DNA from: Dolomitihabitans soli
GTDB lineage: Bacteria > Actinomycetota > Actinomycetes > Streptosporangiales > Streptosporangiaceae
Assembly: GCF_022213955.1 (NCBI RefSeq)
Contig: NZ_JAKNTW010000041.1
Location: 1-64,000, forward strand
DNA length: 64,000 nucleotides
Direction of reading: 5' to 3'
A program made the position numbers and the translations under genes. The notes under the pieces were generated by a model, which saw only the letters and a program-made list of their open reading frames with translations, was not told where the DNA came from and ran no database searches. This document shows positions 16,299-24,636 of this stretch, one piece after another. How positions within the stretch are numbered: position 1 is the first letter of the stretch; every line of letters begins with the position of its first letter.

Positions 16299-17956
16299 TG
16301 CTGGCCCGTGCCGTACTTGTTGAGCACGTTCTCGGTCATCCACGCCTTGACCCGGTCCAGATCGCGCTTTTTCCAGGTCTCGATAACCTCTCGAACCTCG
16401 GCGACCGTCTTCTTGCCGTGGACGCAGGCCTTGGAGGCGTCGTCGACGGCCTTGGAGGTGTTCGCCAGGGCGATCTGCTTGGGCATGCTGATGTTCATGT
16501 TCCAGAACACCGGCTTGTAGAGAGCGCTAACATTTCTGGCCTGCCAGGCGGTGTAGTCCTTGGTGACCTGGTCGGCGCCGGGATTGCTGATCACCGCGGC
16601 GGGCGAGGCCAGGAAGGGGAAGACCTGCACCTGGACGGACTTCTTGCCTTCCTCGGTCGGGGTCGGCACCCCGTTCTTCATGGTGTGGTGAACGCCCTCC
16701 ACCCCGAAGTTGATCATTGTGTACTCGGCGGAGCCGTAGGGGGCGGCCAAGTAGTTGGCGATCGCCAGGCACTCCTCGATCTGCTCGGGCTTCAGGTTGA
16801 TGTTGAGGTAGCTGATGACGCTCGTGGGGGGACCCAGAATCATCTTCGGCTTGCTCACGCCGTCGTGGGAGATGTAGTCGAACGCGGCACGCCGGAAGTT
16901 CTTGTCGGCGGCGACGCCCGCCTCGTGGTCGCTGAGGTGCCAGCCGCCGGTGCCGCCGCCCGTGATCAGCACTTTGCCCGCGTAGAAGCGGGCGGTGCCG
17001 TTGGCGTTCTGCCCGGCGAGAGCGTCCGGGTGGACGTAACCCGCCTTGGCCAGCTGGTAGTGCCACTCGAGCGCCTCCATCCCCTGCTCCAGCTCGTACC
17101 TGTGCACCAGCTTGCCGTCCTGGACTATCCAGCCCGGCGAGATCTCCCAGGCGAAGCCGAGGTAGGTGGAGACGTCGTCGAAGGCCCACACGCCGCGCTT
17201 GGCGTCGGTCAGCTCCTTGCCGAGGGCCATGTAGTCCGCGACCGACTTGACCTCGTCGGCGCGGATGCCCCGCTGCTCGAAGATGTCGCCGCGGTAGTAG
17301 ACCATCCCCGGCGCGATGAAGGAGCTGGAGAACGAAGGGATGCCGTAGAGCTTGTCGGCCCAGGCGCCCGCCTGCCAGGCGCTGGTGGGGAGGGCGGCCA
17401 GGTTGGGGTACTTCTTGACCTTGTCGCCCGCCAGGTAGGGCGTGAGGTCGGCGAGCTGGGTGCCGACCAGCCGGTCGACACTGAAGGCCGTGTTCCACCA
17501 GGACGGCAGCTGGATCCAGTCGGGCAGGCGGTTGGCCGCCGTCATCGGCGGGATGATCGTCTCGTAGTTGGCGCCGTCCGCCGGCTTCATGGTGAGGGTG
17601 GCGCCCAGGGCCGTGTTCATAGCCTTGTAGAAGGAGTTCCTCGGCGGGGGCACCGTGCCCCAGAGCGGGGTGACGGCGGTGTAGCTGCCGCCCTTGCCCG
17701 GTACTCCCTGAACCGTGGCAGCCCCGTTGGCCGGGTAGGTCAGGAAGCCGGGGTCGGTCGCCACACCGCTGGAGCCGACCACGGAGGGGATGTCCGCCTT
17801 GACGGCGGAGCTCGGCACGTAGGTCGGGAGCGCGGCCTGGAGACCGGTCTTGGAGTTCGTGCCGAGCTTCCGGGCCGGCTGGGGGGTGTTGCTGCTGCAG
17901 GCGGCGAGGAGGGGAGTCATCGCCGCGGCGGTGAGGAAGCCTCTGCGGTTCAACAT
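16295..17956 (-). CDS. Lipoprotein solute-binding protein of the sugar ABC importer
   Basis: This encodes 553 aa. The N-terminus MLNRRGFLTAAAMTPLLAAC carries both a twin-arginine motif and a lipobox with Cys20, so it is a Tat-exported lipoprotein anchored outside the membrane. The body is a large LplA-type extracellular binding protein (SBP family 1), fitted to long oligosaccharides. The ATG at 17956 is chosen over an earlier in-frame ATG because of the signal peptide and the nearby G-rich ribosome site. It is the first gene of the nine-gene operon and has a LacI-type operator 25 bases upstream. Confidence 0.9.
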   Translation of the reverse strand: MLNRRGFLTAAAMTPLLAACSSNTPQPARKLGTNSKTGLQAALPTYVPSSAVKADIPSVVGSSGVATDPGFLTYPANGAATVQGVPGKGGSYTAVTPLWGTVPPPRNSFYKAMNTALGATLTMKPADGANYETIIPPMTAANRLPDWIQLPSWWNTAFSVDRLVGTQLADLTPYLAGDKVKKYPNLAALPTSAWQAGAWADKLYGIPSFSSSFIAPGMVYYRGDIFEQRGIRADEVKSVADYMALGKELTDAKRGVWAFDDVSTYLGFAWEISPGWIVQDGKLVHRYELEQGMEALEWHYQLAKAGYVHPDALAGQNANGTARFYAGKVLITGGGTGGWHLSDHEAGVAADKNFRRAAFDYISHDGVSKPKMILGPPTSVISYLNINLKPEQIEECLAIANYLAAPYGSAEYTMINFGVEGVHHTMKNGVPTPTEEGKKSVQVQVFPFLASPAAVISNPGADQVTKDYTAWQARNVSALYKPVFWNMNISMPKQIALANTSKAVDDASKACVHGKKTVAEVREVIETWKKRDLDRVKAWMTENVLNKYGTGQQ

Positions 17957-17980
17957 GGGGGGTTGCCCTTCGCGGTCGTC

Positions 17981-17990
17981 GAAGCGCTTC
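17981..17990. promoter_or_regulatory. Operator candidate GAAGCGCTTC (SBP promoter)
   Basis: This is a perfect 10-bp palindrome with a central GCGC, typical of LacI-family operators. It lies just upstream of the operon's first gene. It is the best candidate binding site for LacI-B. Confidence 0.6.
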
Positions 17991-18045
17991 AATGTTGCCG
18001 TGAGACTAATGACATGTTTCTAGCAAGACAAGGTCTACACTTAAA

Positions 18046-18056
18046 CGAAACTTTCT
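18046..18056. promoter_or_regulatory. Operator candidate CGAAACTTTCT
   Basis: GAAA-C-TTTC lies within an imperfect palindrome. On the minus strand it joins a GAGAAA half-site, as at 3883-3899, to a TTTCG half-site, as at 4030-4042. It sits in the divergent region between the operon and GH3 and suggests that LacI-A also acts here. Confidence 0.4.
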
Positions 18057-18100
18057 CTCTTGTGAGGTATTGACGCCCTCAGCGGGCTCGTGACAGCGTC

Positions 18101-18110
18101 GATGCGCTTC
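18101..18110. promoter_or_regulatory. Second, imperfect GAAGCGCTTC copy (GH3 promoter)
   Basis: GATGCGCTTC matches 9 of 10 bases of the site at 17981-17990. It lies 28 bases before the GH3 start, so one repressor could control both divergent transcripts. Confidence 0.4.
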
Positions 18111-18138
18111 CATCAAGCCTGCTTAGAGGGTCTACCAC

Positions 18139-20877
18139 GTGAACACCTTTCCCTTCAGGGACCACGCACTGCCGATCCCCAAGCGCGTCGACGACCTCCT
18201 GGGACGGTTAACATTCGACGAAAAAATCGCGATGCTGCACCAGTACTCGCCTGCCGTACCGCGCCTGGGCCTGGCCCCGTTCCGCACCGGGTCGGAGACC
18301 CTGCACGGCGTGGGGTGGCTGGGGATGGCGACGGTCTTCCCGCAGGCGGTAGGCCTGGGCGCGACCTGGGACGAGGAACTGGTCCGGCTGGTCGCCGAGG
18401 CCACTTCCGTCGAGTTGCGCGCCTTCCACCACCACCGTCCACCCGCGATCGGCTCCGGCGCCAACAGCCTTCAGGCGTGGGCTCCGGTGGTGAACCTGCT
18501 GCGTGACCCGCGCTGGGGGCGCAACGAGGAGGGCTACTCCGAGGATCCGGTGCACACCGCACGGCTCGGCGCGGCCTACTGCAAGGGTCTGGCCGGCGAC
18601 CACCCGACGTACCTTCGTACTGCCCCGGTGCTCAAACACTTCCTCGCCTACAACAACGAGGATGACCGGTGCGTCACCTCCTCCGGCGTCCGTCCCCGCG
18701 TGTTGCAGGAATACGACCTCGCCGCGTTCCGGCCGATCGTCGCCTCGGGCCTGGCCACCGGCGTGATGGCCGCCTACAACCTGGTCAACGGCCGTCCCTG
18801 CCACGTCAGCCCGCTCATCGAGACGGAGCTGCGGCGCTGGGCTCCTTCTCAGGAGCTCTTCGTGGTCAGCGACGCCGAGGCGCCGTCCAACCTGGTCGAA
18901 CTGGAGCACTACTTCGACGACCACGCCGAGTCCCACGCCGCCGCGCTCAAGGCAGGCATCGACAGCTTCACCGACCACGGCGAGGACAGCGCGACCCCGG
19001 TCGGCAGACTGCGCGAGGCGCTGGAGCGGGGGCTGATCGACGAGGACGACGTCGACCGCGCGGTGCGGAGGCAACTTTCGCTGCGCTTCCGGCTCGGAGA
19101 GTTCGACGAGGACCTCGACCCGTACGCCTCCATCGGTCCCGAGGTGATCGACTGCGCACAACACCGGGCTCTCGCCCTGCGTGCGGCGACCGAGTCGGTG
19201 GTGTTGCTCAAGAACGACGGCCTGCTCCCCCTGGAGCGTGCCCCGCGAGTCGTCGTCATCGGGCCCCTCGCGGACACCCTGTTCGAGGACTGGTACAGCG
19301 GCACCATGCCGTACCAGGTCAGCGTCGCCGCCGGGCTGGACGAGGCGCTCGGGAAGGTCATCCGCGTGGAGGGCGCCGACCGGATCGCCCTGCGCTCGCG
19401 CTCGGCCGGTGAGCTGGTGGTCGACGTCGTCGACTGGGGCGGCGGGGCGTTCACGCTGCGGGACGCCACCACTGGCCGCTACCTCAGCCTCCAGGACGAC
19501 GGCTCGCTGGCCGCCGATCGGGAGGTGATCAAGAGCTGGTTCGTCAACGAGACCTTCCGTCTCGAACCGGCCGGCGACGGCGTGGTCCTGCGCAACGTCC
19601 GCACTGGCCTCTTTGCGGCCGCCGACGGGCGGTTCACCGCCGAGACCCCGGCTGACGCCGAGCGCTGGGAGCGGGAACTGCTCCATGACGGTACGGCGGA
19701 AGCCCGCGCCGCGGCCGAGGCCGCCGACATCGCCATCGTGGTGCTCGGCAACCACCCGCTGATCAACGGCCGCGAGACGGAGGACCGCCGGGACATCGCG
19801 CTGCCCGCGGGCCAGGAGGCGCTGCTGCGTGCGGTCGCCGAGGTCCGTCCCGAAACCGTGCTGGTCACCATGAGCAGCTACCCCTACGCCCTGGACTGGG
19901 CCGACGAGCACCTGCCCGCCGTGGTGTGGACCTCGCACGGCGGGCAGGAAACCGGCCGGGCACTGGCCGCCGTCCTGCTCGGCGCGGCCGACCCCGGCGG
20001 GCGGCTGCCGCAGACCTGGTACCGGAGTGCCGACTAGCTGCCCCACCCGCTGGACTACGACATCATCAAGGCGGGCTGGACCTACCAGTACCATCGGGCC
20101 GCCCCGCTGTACCCCTTCGGGCACGGGCTCTCCTACACCGAGTTCACCTACAGCGATCTGCAGGTCTCCTCGGAGACTGTCACCATGACGCTGACCAACA
20201 CCGGAGCCAGGCCGGGATCCGAGGTGGTGCAGCTCTACGTCCGGGCGGTGGACGCACGCTACGAAGCCCCGCGACTGCGGCTCGCCGACTTCCGCAAGGT
20301 CGCGCTGGTTCCCGGCGAGAGCCGGAACCTCACCTTCCGCTTGGAAGACGAACACCTCGCACATTGGGACGTGGCCACCGGCACGTTCACCGTGGATCCC
20401 GGTGCCTACGAGGTGCTCGTGGGCCGTTCCGCCGGTGACCTCATCCTGACGGCCCCGGTCACGGTCACCGGCCCCACGCCGGCTCCCCGTGCCGTCGTCG
20501 GCAAGAGCACCTCCGCTGTCGACTTCGACGACTACACGGGCATCACCCTGGTCGACGCCGGTCGTACCACCGGCGACGCGGTTGCCCCCACGAACCAGGA
20601 CCGCCTGGCGACCCTGCTGTTCCGCTCCGTCGACCTGTCCGGCGCGGGCCGGGTCGAGGCCGAGGTCGCCGGTGTCGGCGGAGGACAGCTCAAGTTGCGC
20701 GCGGGTGACGAACTCCTGGCGGAGATTCAGGTGCCGGCAACCGGGAGCCGCTACGTGTGGACGACGGTCACCGCCGACCTGGGCGTGTCCCCTGACGGCG
20801 TTCACGACCTGCAGGTGAGCCTGCACGGCGACTTCCAGCTAGCCGCCTTCCGCCTCGGCTCGGCCGGGCCCAGGTGA
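18139..20877 (+). pseudogene. GH3 beta-glucosidase/beta-xylosidase gene interrupted by an in-frame TAG
   Basis: The frame from the GTG at 18139 runs 632 codons, meets TAG at 20035-20037, and continues in the same frame without further defect to 20877. Together they make one ~912-residue GH3 protein. The first part holds the GH3 N-terminal barrel with nucleophile Asp245 (FVVSDAEAPS), a KHF motif, and the second alpha/beta domain, into which a fascin-like beta-trefoil is inserted (~430-510). After the stop come the usual end of the alpha/beta domain (LDYDIIKAGWTYQYH, LYPFGHGLSYTEF), a fibronectin-III-like domain and a CBM6-like C-terminus. Termination at codon 633 removes active-site-lining residues and should inactivate it, unless the stop is read through or is a sequencing error. 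Confidence 0.85.
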
Positions 20878-20934
20878 CCGTGTCCCACACCACCTAGGGT
20901 TCACGCCGGCCGGATACTCGCTTGTGTCGGTTAC

Positions 20935-20964
20935 CTCGCCGACCTGGACGTCCAGGTCGGCGAG
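20935..20964. terminator. 30-bp perfect palindrome after GH3
   Basis: The arms CTCGCCGACCTGGAC and GTCCAGGTCGGCGAG abut with no loop. The transcript could form a strong hairpin 57 bases after the GH3 stop. There is no T-run, so it may be a terminator or a DNA-binding or cruciform site. Confidence 0.5.
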
Positions 20965-21047
20965 CTCGTCGTCCGCTACGGTCCCGGTCTGCTCGGGTTC
21001 GGCTGTGGATAAGAACAGAATTCAGGAGGATCTATCAGGTAGAGATC

Positions 21048-21173
21048 ATGCTGCCCAGAGTTCCGTTCCCTCCGACCTGGATCGTCGAGCCGCCGAGCCG
21101 GCGCCTGGATGACGGCACGCTCACTGCGACCGCGCCGCGAAGGAGAAGCGAAGGCATGTCCACGCCCGGATAG
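21048..21173 (+). pseudogene. Possible N-terminal fragment of a DUF1349 (concanavalin-like) protein
   Basis: The ATG at 21048 starts a 41-codon frame (MLPRVPFPPTWIVEPP ... DGTLTATAPRR). The pattern of a Pro-rich start, a Trp and a GTLTATAP segment resembles the N-terminus of DUF1349 proteins, which often sit in carbohydrate loci. It stops before the core fold. Identification is by pattern only. Confidence 0.3.
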
Positions 21174-21536
21174 ACGGTGCCGAACTGCCCGTCCATCACG
21201 AGACCACGCGGCAGGGCCGGCCGTACACCCTGGTGTTGACCAACCGAGGCGCTCTTCGAACGAGAACGCCTGACCCGCGAGCGTCACGGAGCAGACCTGG
21301 CCTGGCTCATGAAGAACTGGAATGTTCCTCGTGTGATCCGACCTCACGCGGGGAACACGGCAAACCACGCGGATGCGATGCAAAGGGGCGAGGGCTGGCC
21401 ATGCGCATCCGGTGGCGCTCAGCCCAGCGCATCATGACCGCCCCGAGCAGTGACCAGAGCAAGGCGCGGCGAGGCCATCGCCGCATAACGACGTCTCCAC
21501 GGATTGAGGGGATTGCCAGTGCTCCTCTTCCGAGGA

Positions 21537-22115
21537 TCAAAATCCATCTTGTGGAAACATGCGGCTTAGCCGGGGCAATCTCAGAGCCACTGCTGTGGAG
21601 TCGCGGAGATTCCACGAAAGCCCAGTGGGGTTGGGATCGCTCTGGTTGGTGTGCCCACGTTCTGCCATGGCGTCGTAGATGCCCTCCTCTTCACCTGTCG
21701 CCTCTTCGTAGGCGCGGGCAGCCACGTAGCTCAACGCCTCCCACTCCGGCCACTCATCATCGGCCCACTCATCCATTGGGTGCTCTGCCAGCTGCCGTAC
21801 CGCCGGGACGTCTGCCAAGTTGTCGGGGTCGGCTGCCACGAGTTCGAAGGTGTCGCGGCCAAGCCCGATCAGCCATGCCTGGAAATACCAGAAGCCGTCG
21901 GTGGAGCAGTAGCCGCTGAAAATGGGGTTGGCGGCTTCCCACATGTCGTAGGTGTCGGATCGTCGCCGTATCTGGTTGAGGAGGATCTGAAAGTCGACGA
22001 TCCGGGCCAGCGGACTCCGTGCGAGATGGAGCGCGAGCCACCGCAGGCGCTCATCGGGATCGCTGGTCACTTGCCGAGACCGCTGCAGGAAAAACCAGAA
22101 CTCGTCAACATCCAT
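21537..22115 (-). CDS. DUF4240 domain protein
   Basis: This encodes 192 aa. The N-terminal MDVDEFWFFLQRSRQ, central GFWYFQAWLIGLGRDTFE and the acidic WADDEWPEWEALSYVAARAYEEATGEEE (split here as WADDEWPEWEALSYVAAR / AYEEATGEEE) are the DUF4240 pattern. These are small cytoplasmic actinobacterial proteins of unknown role. It stands alone between degraded sequence on both sides. Confidence 0.8.
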   Translation of the reverse strand: MDVDEFWFFLQRSRQVTSDPDERLRWLALHLARSPLARIVDFQILLNQIRRRSDTYDMWEAANPIFSGYCSTDGFWYFQAWLIGLGRDTFELVAADPDNLADVPAVRQLAEHPMDEWADDEWPEWEALSYVAARAYEEATGEEEGIYDAMAERGHTNQSDPNPTGLSWNLRDSTAVALRLPRLSRMFPQDGF

Positions 22116-22471
22116 GACGTCGCATGATGCCAGGCTGCGCCGACAATGTCCCGACAGGGAGATGAAGCCCTCTCCGAGGCCGTCGACCTGCTGTGCCGCG
22201 CCTATCCCGTGGTTCCCGCCCAGCCCCCCTGTGGAAGGAGGGCCTTTCGTCCTCGCTGAACTTGCCGCTCGGAACCCAACAGCGGGTGGGTTTGAGTGAT
22301 CTTATTCGCCGGCGGGCAAGGCGTCCTCCCACCTGGGGGCATGATCTGTGCTGCTGTGACTTGCTTGGCGGCCGGGTTGTAGAGAGGCCGCCATGGATGA
22401 AAGGATCACGCGTCTGTGAATCGGTCACCGGAAGCGGTGCCTCCACCGACGGCCCGGAAGGAGTGGATCCC
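22116..22471. other. Gene-free stretch with an XRE-gene fragment
   Basis: Apart from the fragment at 22164-22220, nothing recognisable is seen. The lipoprotein gene's ribosome site lies at its end (22456-22463). Confidence 0.5.
22164..22220 (+). pseudogene. 57-base fragment of a paralogue of the XRE gene at 180
   Basis: The stretch matches 552-608 at 51 of 57 positions. It encodes the same peptide segment, EALSEAVDLLCRAYPVVPA, with mostly silent differences. The similarity ends abruptly on both sides. It is a leftover of a lost paralogous regulator gene rather than a functional unit. Confidence 0.7.
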
Positions 22472-22855
22472 ATGATGATCCCGCGGAGTCTTGCGGTGGT
22501 GGGTACGAACGCACTGCTGGTGCTGGTGTCCTCGGCCTCGTGCGAGTCGAGTTCGAGCAGTGGGGCGAGGACCGCCAGCACCTCCTGCGAGAACCGGGAC
22601 TGCGCGGTCACCATCAGCGGGGCCCAAGGCACCGGCGACCTGTGGGAGCAGGGGAGCACGACGATCGAGTACCGCATCCGCCTGGCCGACGACCGGAAGG
22701 CCGACGTCCGGGTGACCGCACAGAAGCGGGCGTACCGGGAGTCGGACGACGCCACCCTCGCCCCCGGGGGCTCCACCCAGGTGGGCGGCTACACCGTCAC
22801 CTACGTCAAGCACACCGGCGACGCCGCCACCTTCGACTTCGCCTGGCAGGACTGA
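22472..22855 (+). CDS. Small secreted lipoprotein, unknown function
   Basis: This encodes 127 aa. An AAGGAG ribosome site eight bases upstream selects the ATG at 22472. The N-terminus (MMIPRSLAVVGTNALLVLVSSASC) is a lipoprotein-like signal with an SASC lipobox, followed by a Ser-rich linker and a small beta-rich domain (CAVTISGAQG, TTIEYRIRLADD, VGGYTVTYV). Two further Cys may form a disulfide (CENRDC). I do not recognise the family. A good hairpin follows at 22965-22990. Confidence 0.6.
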   Translation: MMIPRSLAVVGTNALLVLVSSASCESSSSSGARTASTSCENRDCAVTISGAQGTGDLWEQGSTTIEYRIRLADDRKADVRVTAQKRAYRESDDATLAPGGSTQVGGYTVTYVKHTGDAATFDFAWQD

Positions 22856-22964
22856 GCCCGCTCCCCATGGGGCCCGCAGCCGGACGGCGCGGAGACCCCA
22901 TGGGACTGAGCATGCGACTATCGCCGGGGGCGGAAGACAACCGCCCGCTCGACAAGCGATGAGG

Positions 22965-22990
22965 GCCTCGCCTCCAGCAGGAGGCGAGGC
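22965..22990. terminator. Hairpin between convergent genes
   Basis: GCCTCGCCTCC and GGAGGCGAGGC, 11-bp perfect arms, enclose an AGCA loop. It lies between the lipoprotein gene (+) and the sulfatase gene (-), so it can end both transcripts. Confidence 0.75.
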
Positions 22991-23079
22991 GATCAGCAGC
23001 GTCCGCGACGCCGACGCTGAACGTGTGGCCAGGCGGCTGGAAGTGCTGGTGCCACATCTCGACGAAGCCCAGACTCCAA

Positions 23080-24636
23080 TCAACGCACCCCTTCCCGGGA
23101 TATGACGCCGATCCGCTGCGCCCAGCACTGGTACGCGATGGCCAACTCGGCGACGAGTTCGGGGCGGCGCTCGGCGAGATCGGTCAACTCGGAGCGGTCG
23201 GTGTCCATGTCGTAAAGCTCCCATGGCCCCGCGTGCTCGCGGACCAGCTTCCACCGCCCCCGGCGTACGGCGGCGTTGCCGAGGTGCTCCCAGAACAGCG
23301 ACGTATCCGGGACCGGCGCTCCGCGCAGGGCGGGCAACATGGTGCGCCCCTCAGGTGGCAGCGCCTCCCGCCCTGGGTACTCGCGCGGGTAGTCGACGCC
23401 GGCGGCGCCGAGCAGGGTGGGCAGCACATCGGTGAGCTGAAAGGGCGTTCGGACGATCCGCCCTGCGAGCAGGCCGCCCGCGGGCCAGTGCACGATGAAC
23501 GGGGTCGCGATGCCTCCCTCGTGGACCCACCGTTTATAGAGGCGGAACGGGGTGTTGGACAAGTTGGCCCACGCGGCACCGTAACTCGCGTAGGTGTCCT
23601 CAGGGCCGGGGTCGATGCCCGGGATGTTGCCGACGCGCAACTCGGCGCCTTCCCGGGTGGCCGCAGGCACTATGTGCCGCCTGGCCCGGAATACCTCGGG
23701 GTCACCGAGCGGCAGCGTCTCGGCGCAGCCGCCGTTGTCCGACAGAAACACCACCAGGGTGTCGTCGGAGACCCCGGATGCCTCCAGCCGGTCGAGGATA
23801 CGGCCGATCCCCCGGTCCATCCGCTCCACCTGGGCCGCGTACACCTGCATGCGACGTGCCTCCCACGCCTGATCCGGTGCCGCCGCCCACCGTGGTTGCG
23901 CCGGGTCGGGCGCGGACAGTGCCGACTCGGCGCTGAGCAGGCCCTCGGCGTGCAGCCGGTCGAGCCGGCGGGCGCGCAGTTCGTCCCAGCCCGCAGCGTA
24001 GACGCCGTCGTACCCGGCGATGTCCTCCTGAGGCGCGTGCAGCGGCCAGTGCGGCGCGGTGTAGGCGACATAGGCGAAGAACGGATGACCGGCGGCAGCC
24101 TCCCGGCCGATGAACTCCACCGCGTGATCGGTGATCGCGTCGGTGTAGAAGAACCGCGGATCTCGGGCCTCGGCGCTCGCGTCCACCTCGCCGCGGTACA
24201 GGGTCGCCGGGTCGTAGTAGCTCCCGCATCCGCTGAGCGTCCCGAAGAAGTCGGCGAATCCTCGCCGGGTGGGCCACGAGTCGGCCGGCTCCCACAACGG
24301 CCCGCTCAGGTGCCATTTGCCCGACATGCCGGTCGCGTAGCCGGCGTCTCGGAGCACCTCGGCTACGGTCACGCAGCGGTCGTTGAGGCTGCCCGGGTAC
24401 CCTCCGGGTGCGCCGTTGCCGGCCAGGACGCCGATACCGGTCTGGTGCGGGTGCAGCCCGGTCAGCAGGGACGCGCGCGACGGGCTGCATCGTGCCGTGT
24501 TGTAGAACTGCGACAGCCGCACCCCGGACCGCCCGAACCGGTCAAGATTCGGCGTGCGAATCTCACCGCCGTAACAGCCGATGTCCGAGTACCCCAGGTC
24601 GTCGGCGAGGATCAGCACGATGTTGGGCTGTCTCAT
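23080..24636 (-). CDS. Type I sulfatase
   Basis: This encodes 518 aa. The sulfatase core motif CSPSRASLLTG at residues 50-60 makes Cys50 the residue converted to formylglycine. Asp12-Asp13 (LADDLG) and a late SDNGG supply metal ligands, and GMSGKWHL carries the conserved Lys-His. There is no signal peptide, so it should act on imported sulfated sugars in the cytoplasm, which is less usual than export. It is the last gene of the operon that begins with LacI-C. Its ATG overlaps the GH13 stop (ATGA). Confidence 0.92.
   Translation of the reverse strand: MRQPNIVLILADDLGYSDIGCYGGEIRTPNLDRFGRSGVRLSQFYNTARCSPSRASLLTGLHPHQTGIGVLAGNGAPGGYPGSLNDRCVTVAEVLRDAGYATGMSGKWHLSGPLWEPADSWPTRRGFADFFGTLSGCGSYYDPATLYRGEVDASAEARDPRFFYTDAITDHAVEFIGREAAAGHPFFAYVAYTAPHWPLHAPQEDIAGYDGVYAAGWDELRARRLDRLHAEGLLSAESALSAPDPAQPRWAAAPDQAWEARRMQVYAAQVERMDRGIGRILDRLEASGVSDDTLVVFLSDNGGCAETLPLGDPEVFRARRHIVPAATREGAELRVGNIPGIDPGPEDTYASYGAAWANLSNTPFRLYKRWVHEGGIATPFIVHWPAGGLLAGRIVRTPFQLTDVLPTLLGAAGVDYPREYPGREALPPEGRTMLPALRGAPVPDTSLFWEHLGNAAVRRGRWKLVREHAGPWELYDMDTDRSELTDLAERRPELVAELAIAYQCWAQRIGVISREGVR

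Larger units (their letters stand above)
20878..21536. other. Gene-poor stretch with decayed coding fragments
   Basis: No intact gene is seen. It holds a 30-bp perfect palindrome (20935-20964), a possible DUF1349 start (21048-21173), and around 21150-21290 a plus-strand frame with protein-like composition (HARIDGAELPVHHETTRQG, then YTLVLT) that breaks by frameshift. I could not assign that frame to a family. Confidence 0.5.

Noticed and set aside
18208-20826. Minus-strand open frame of 872 codons across the GH3 gene
   Set aside because: It is the antisense shadow of GH3. The plus-strand frame carries all GH3 motifs on both sides of the TAG.
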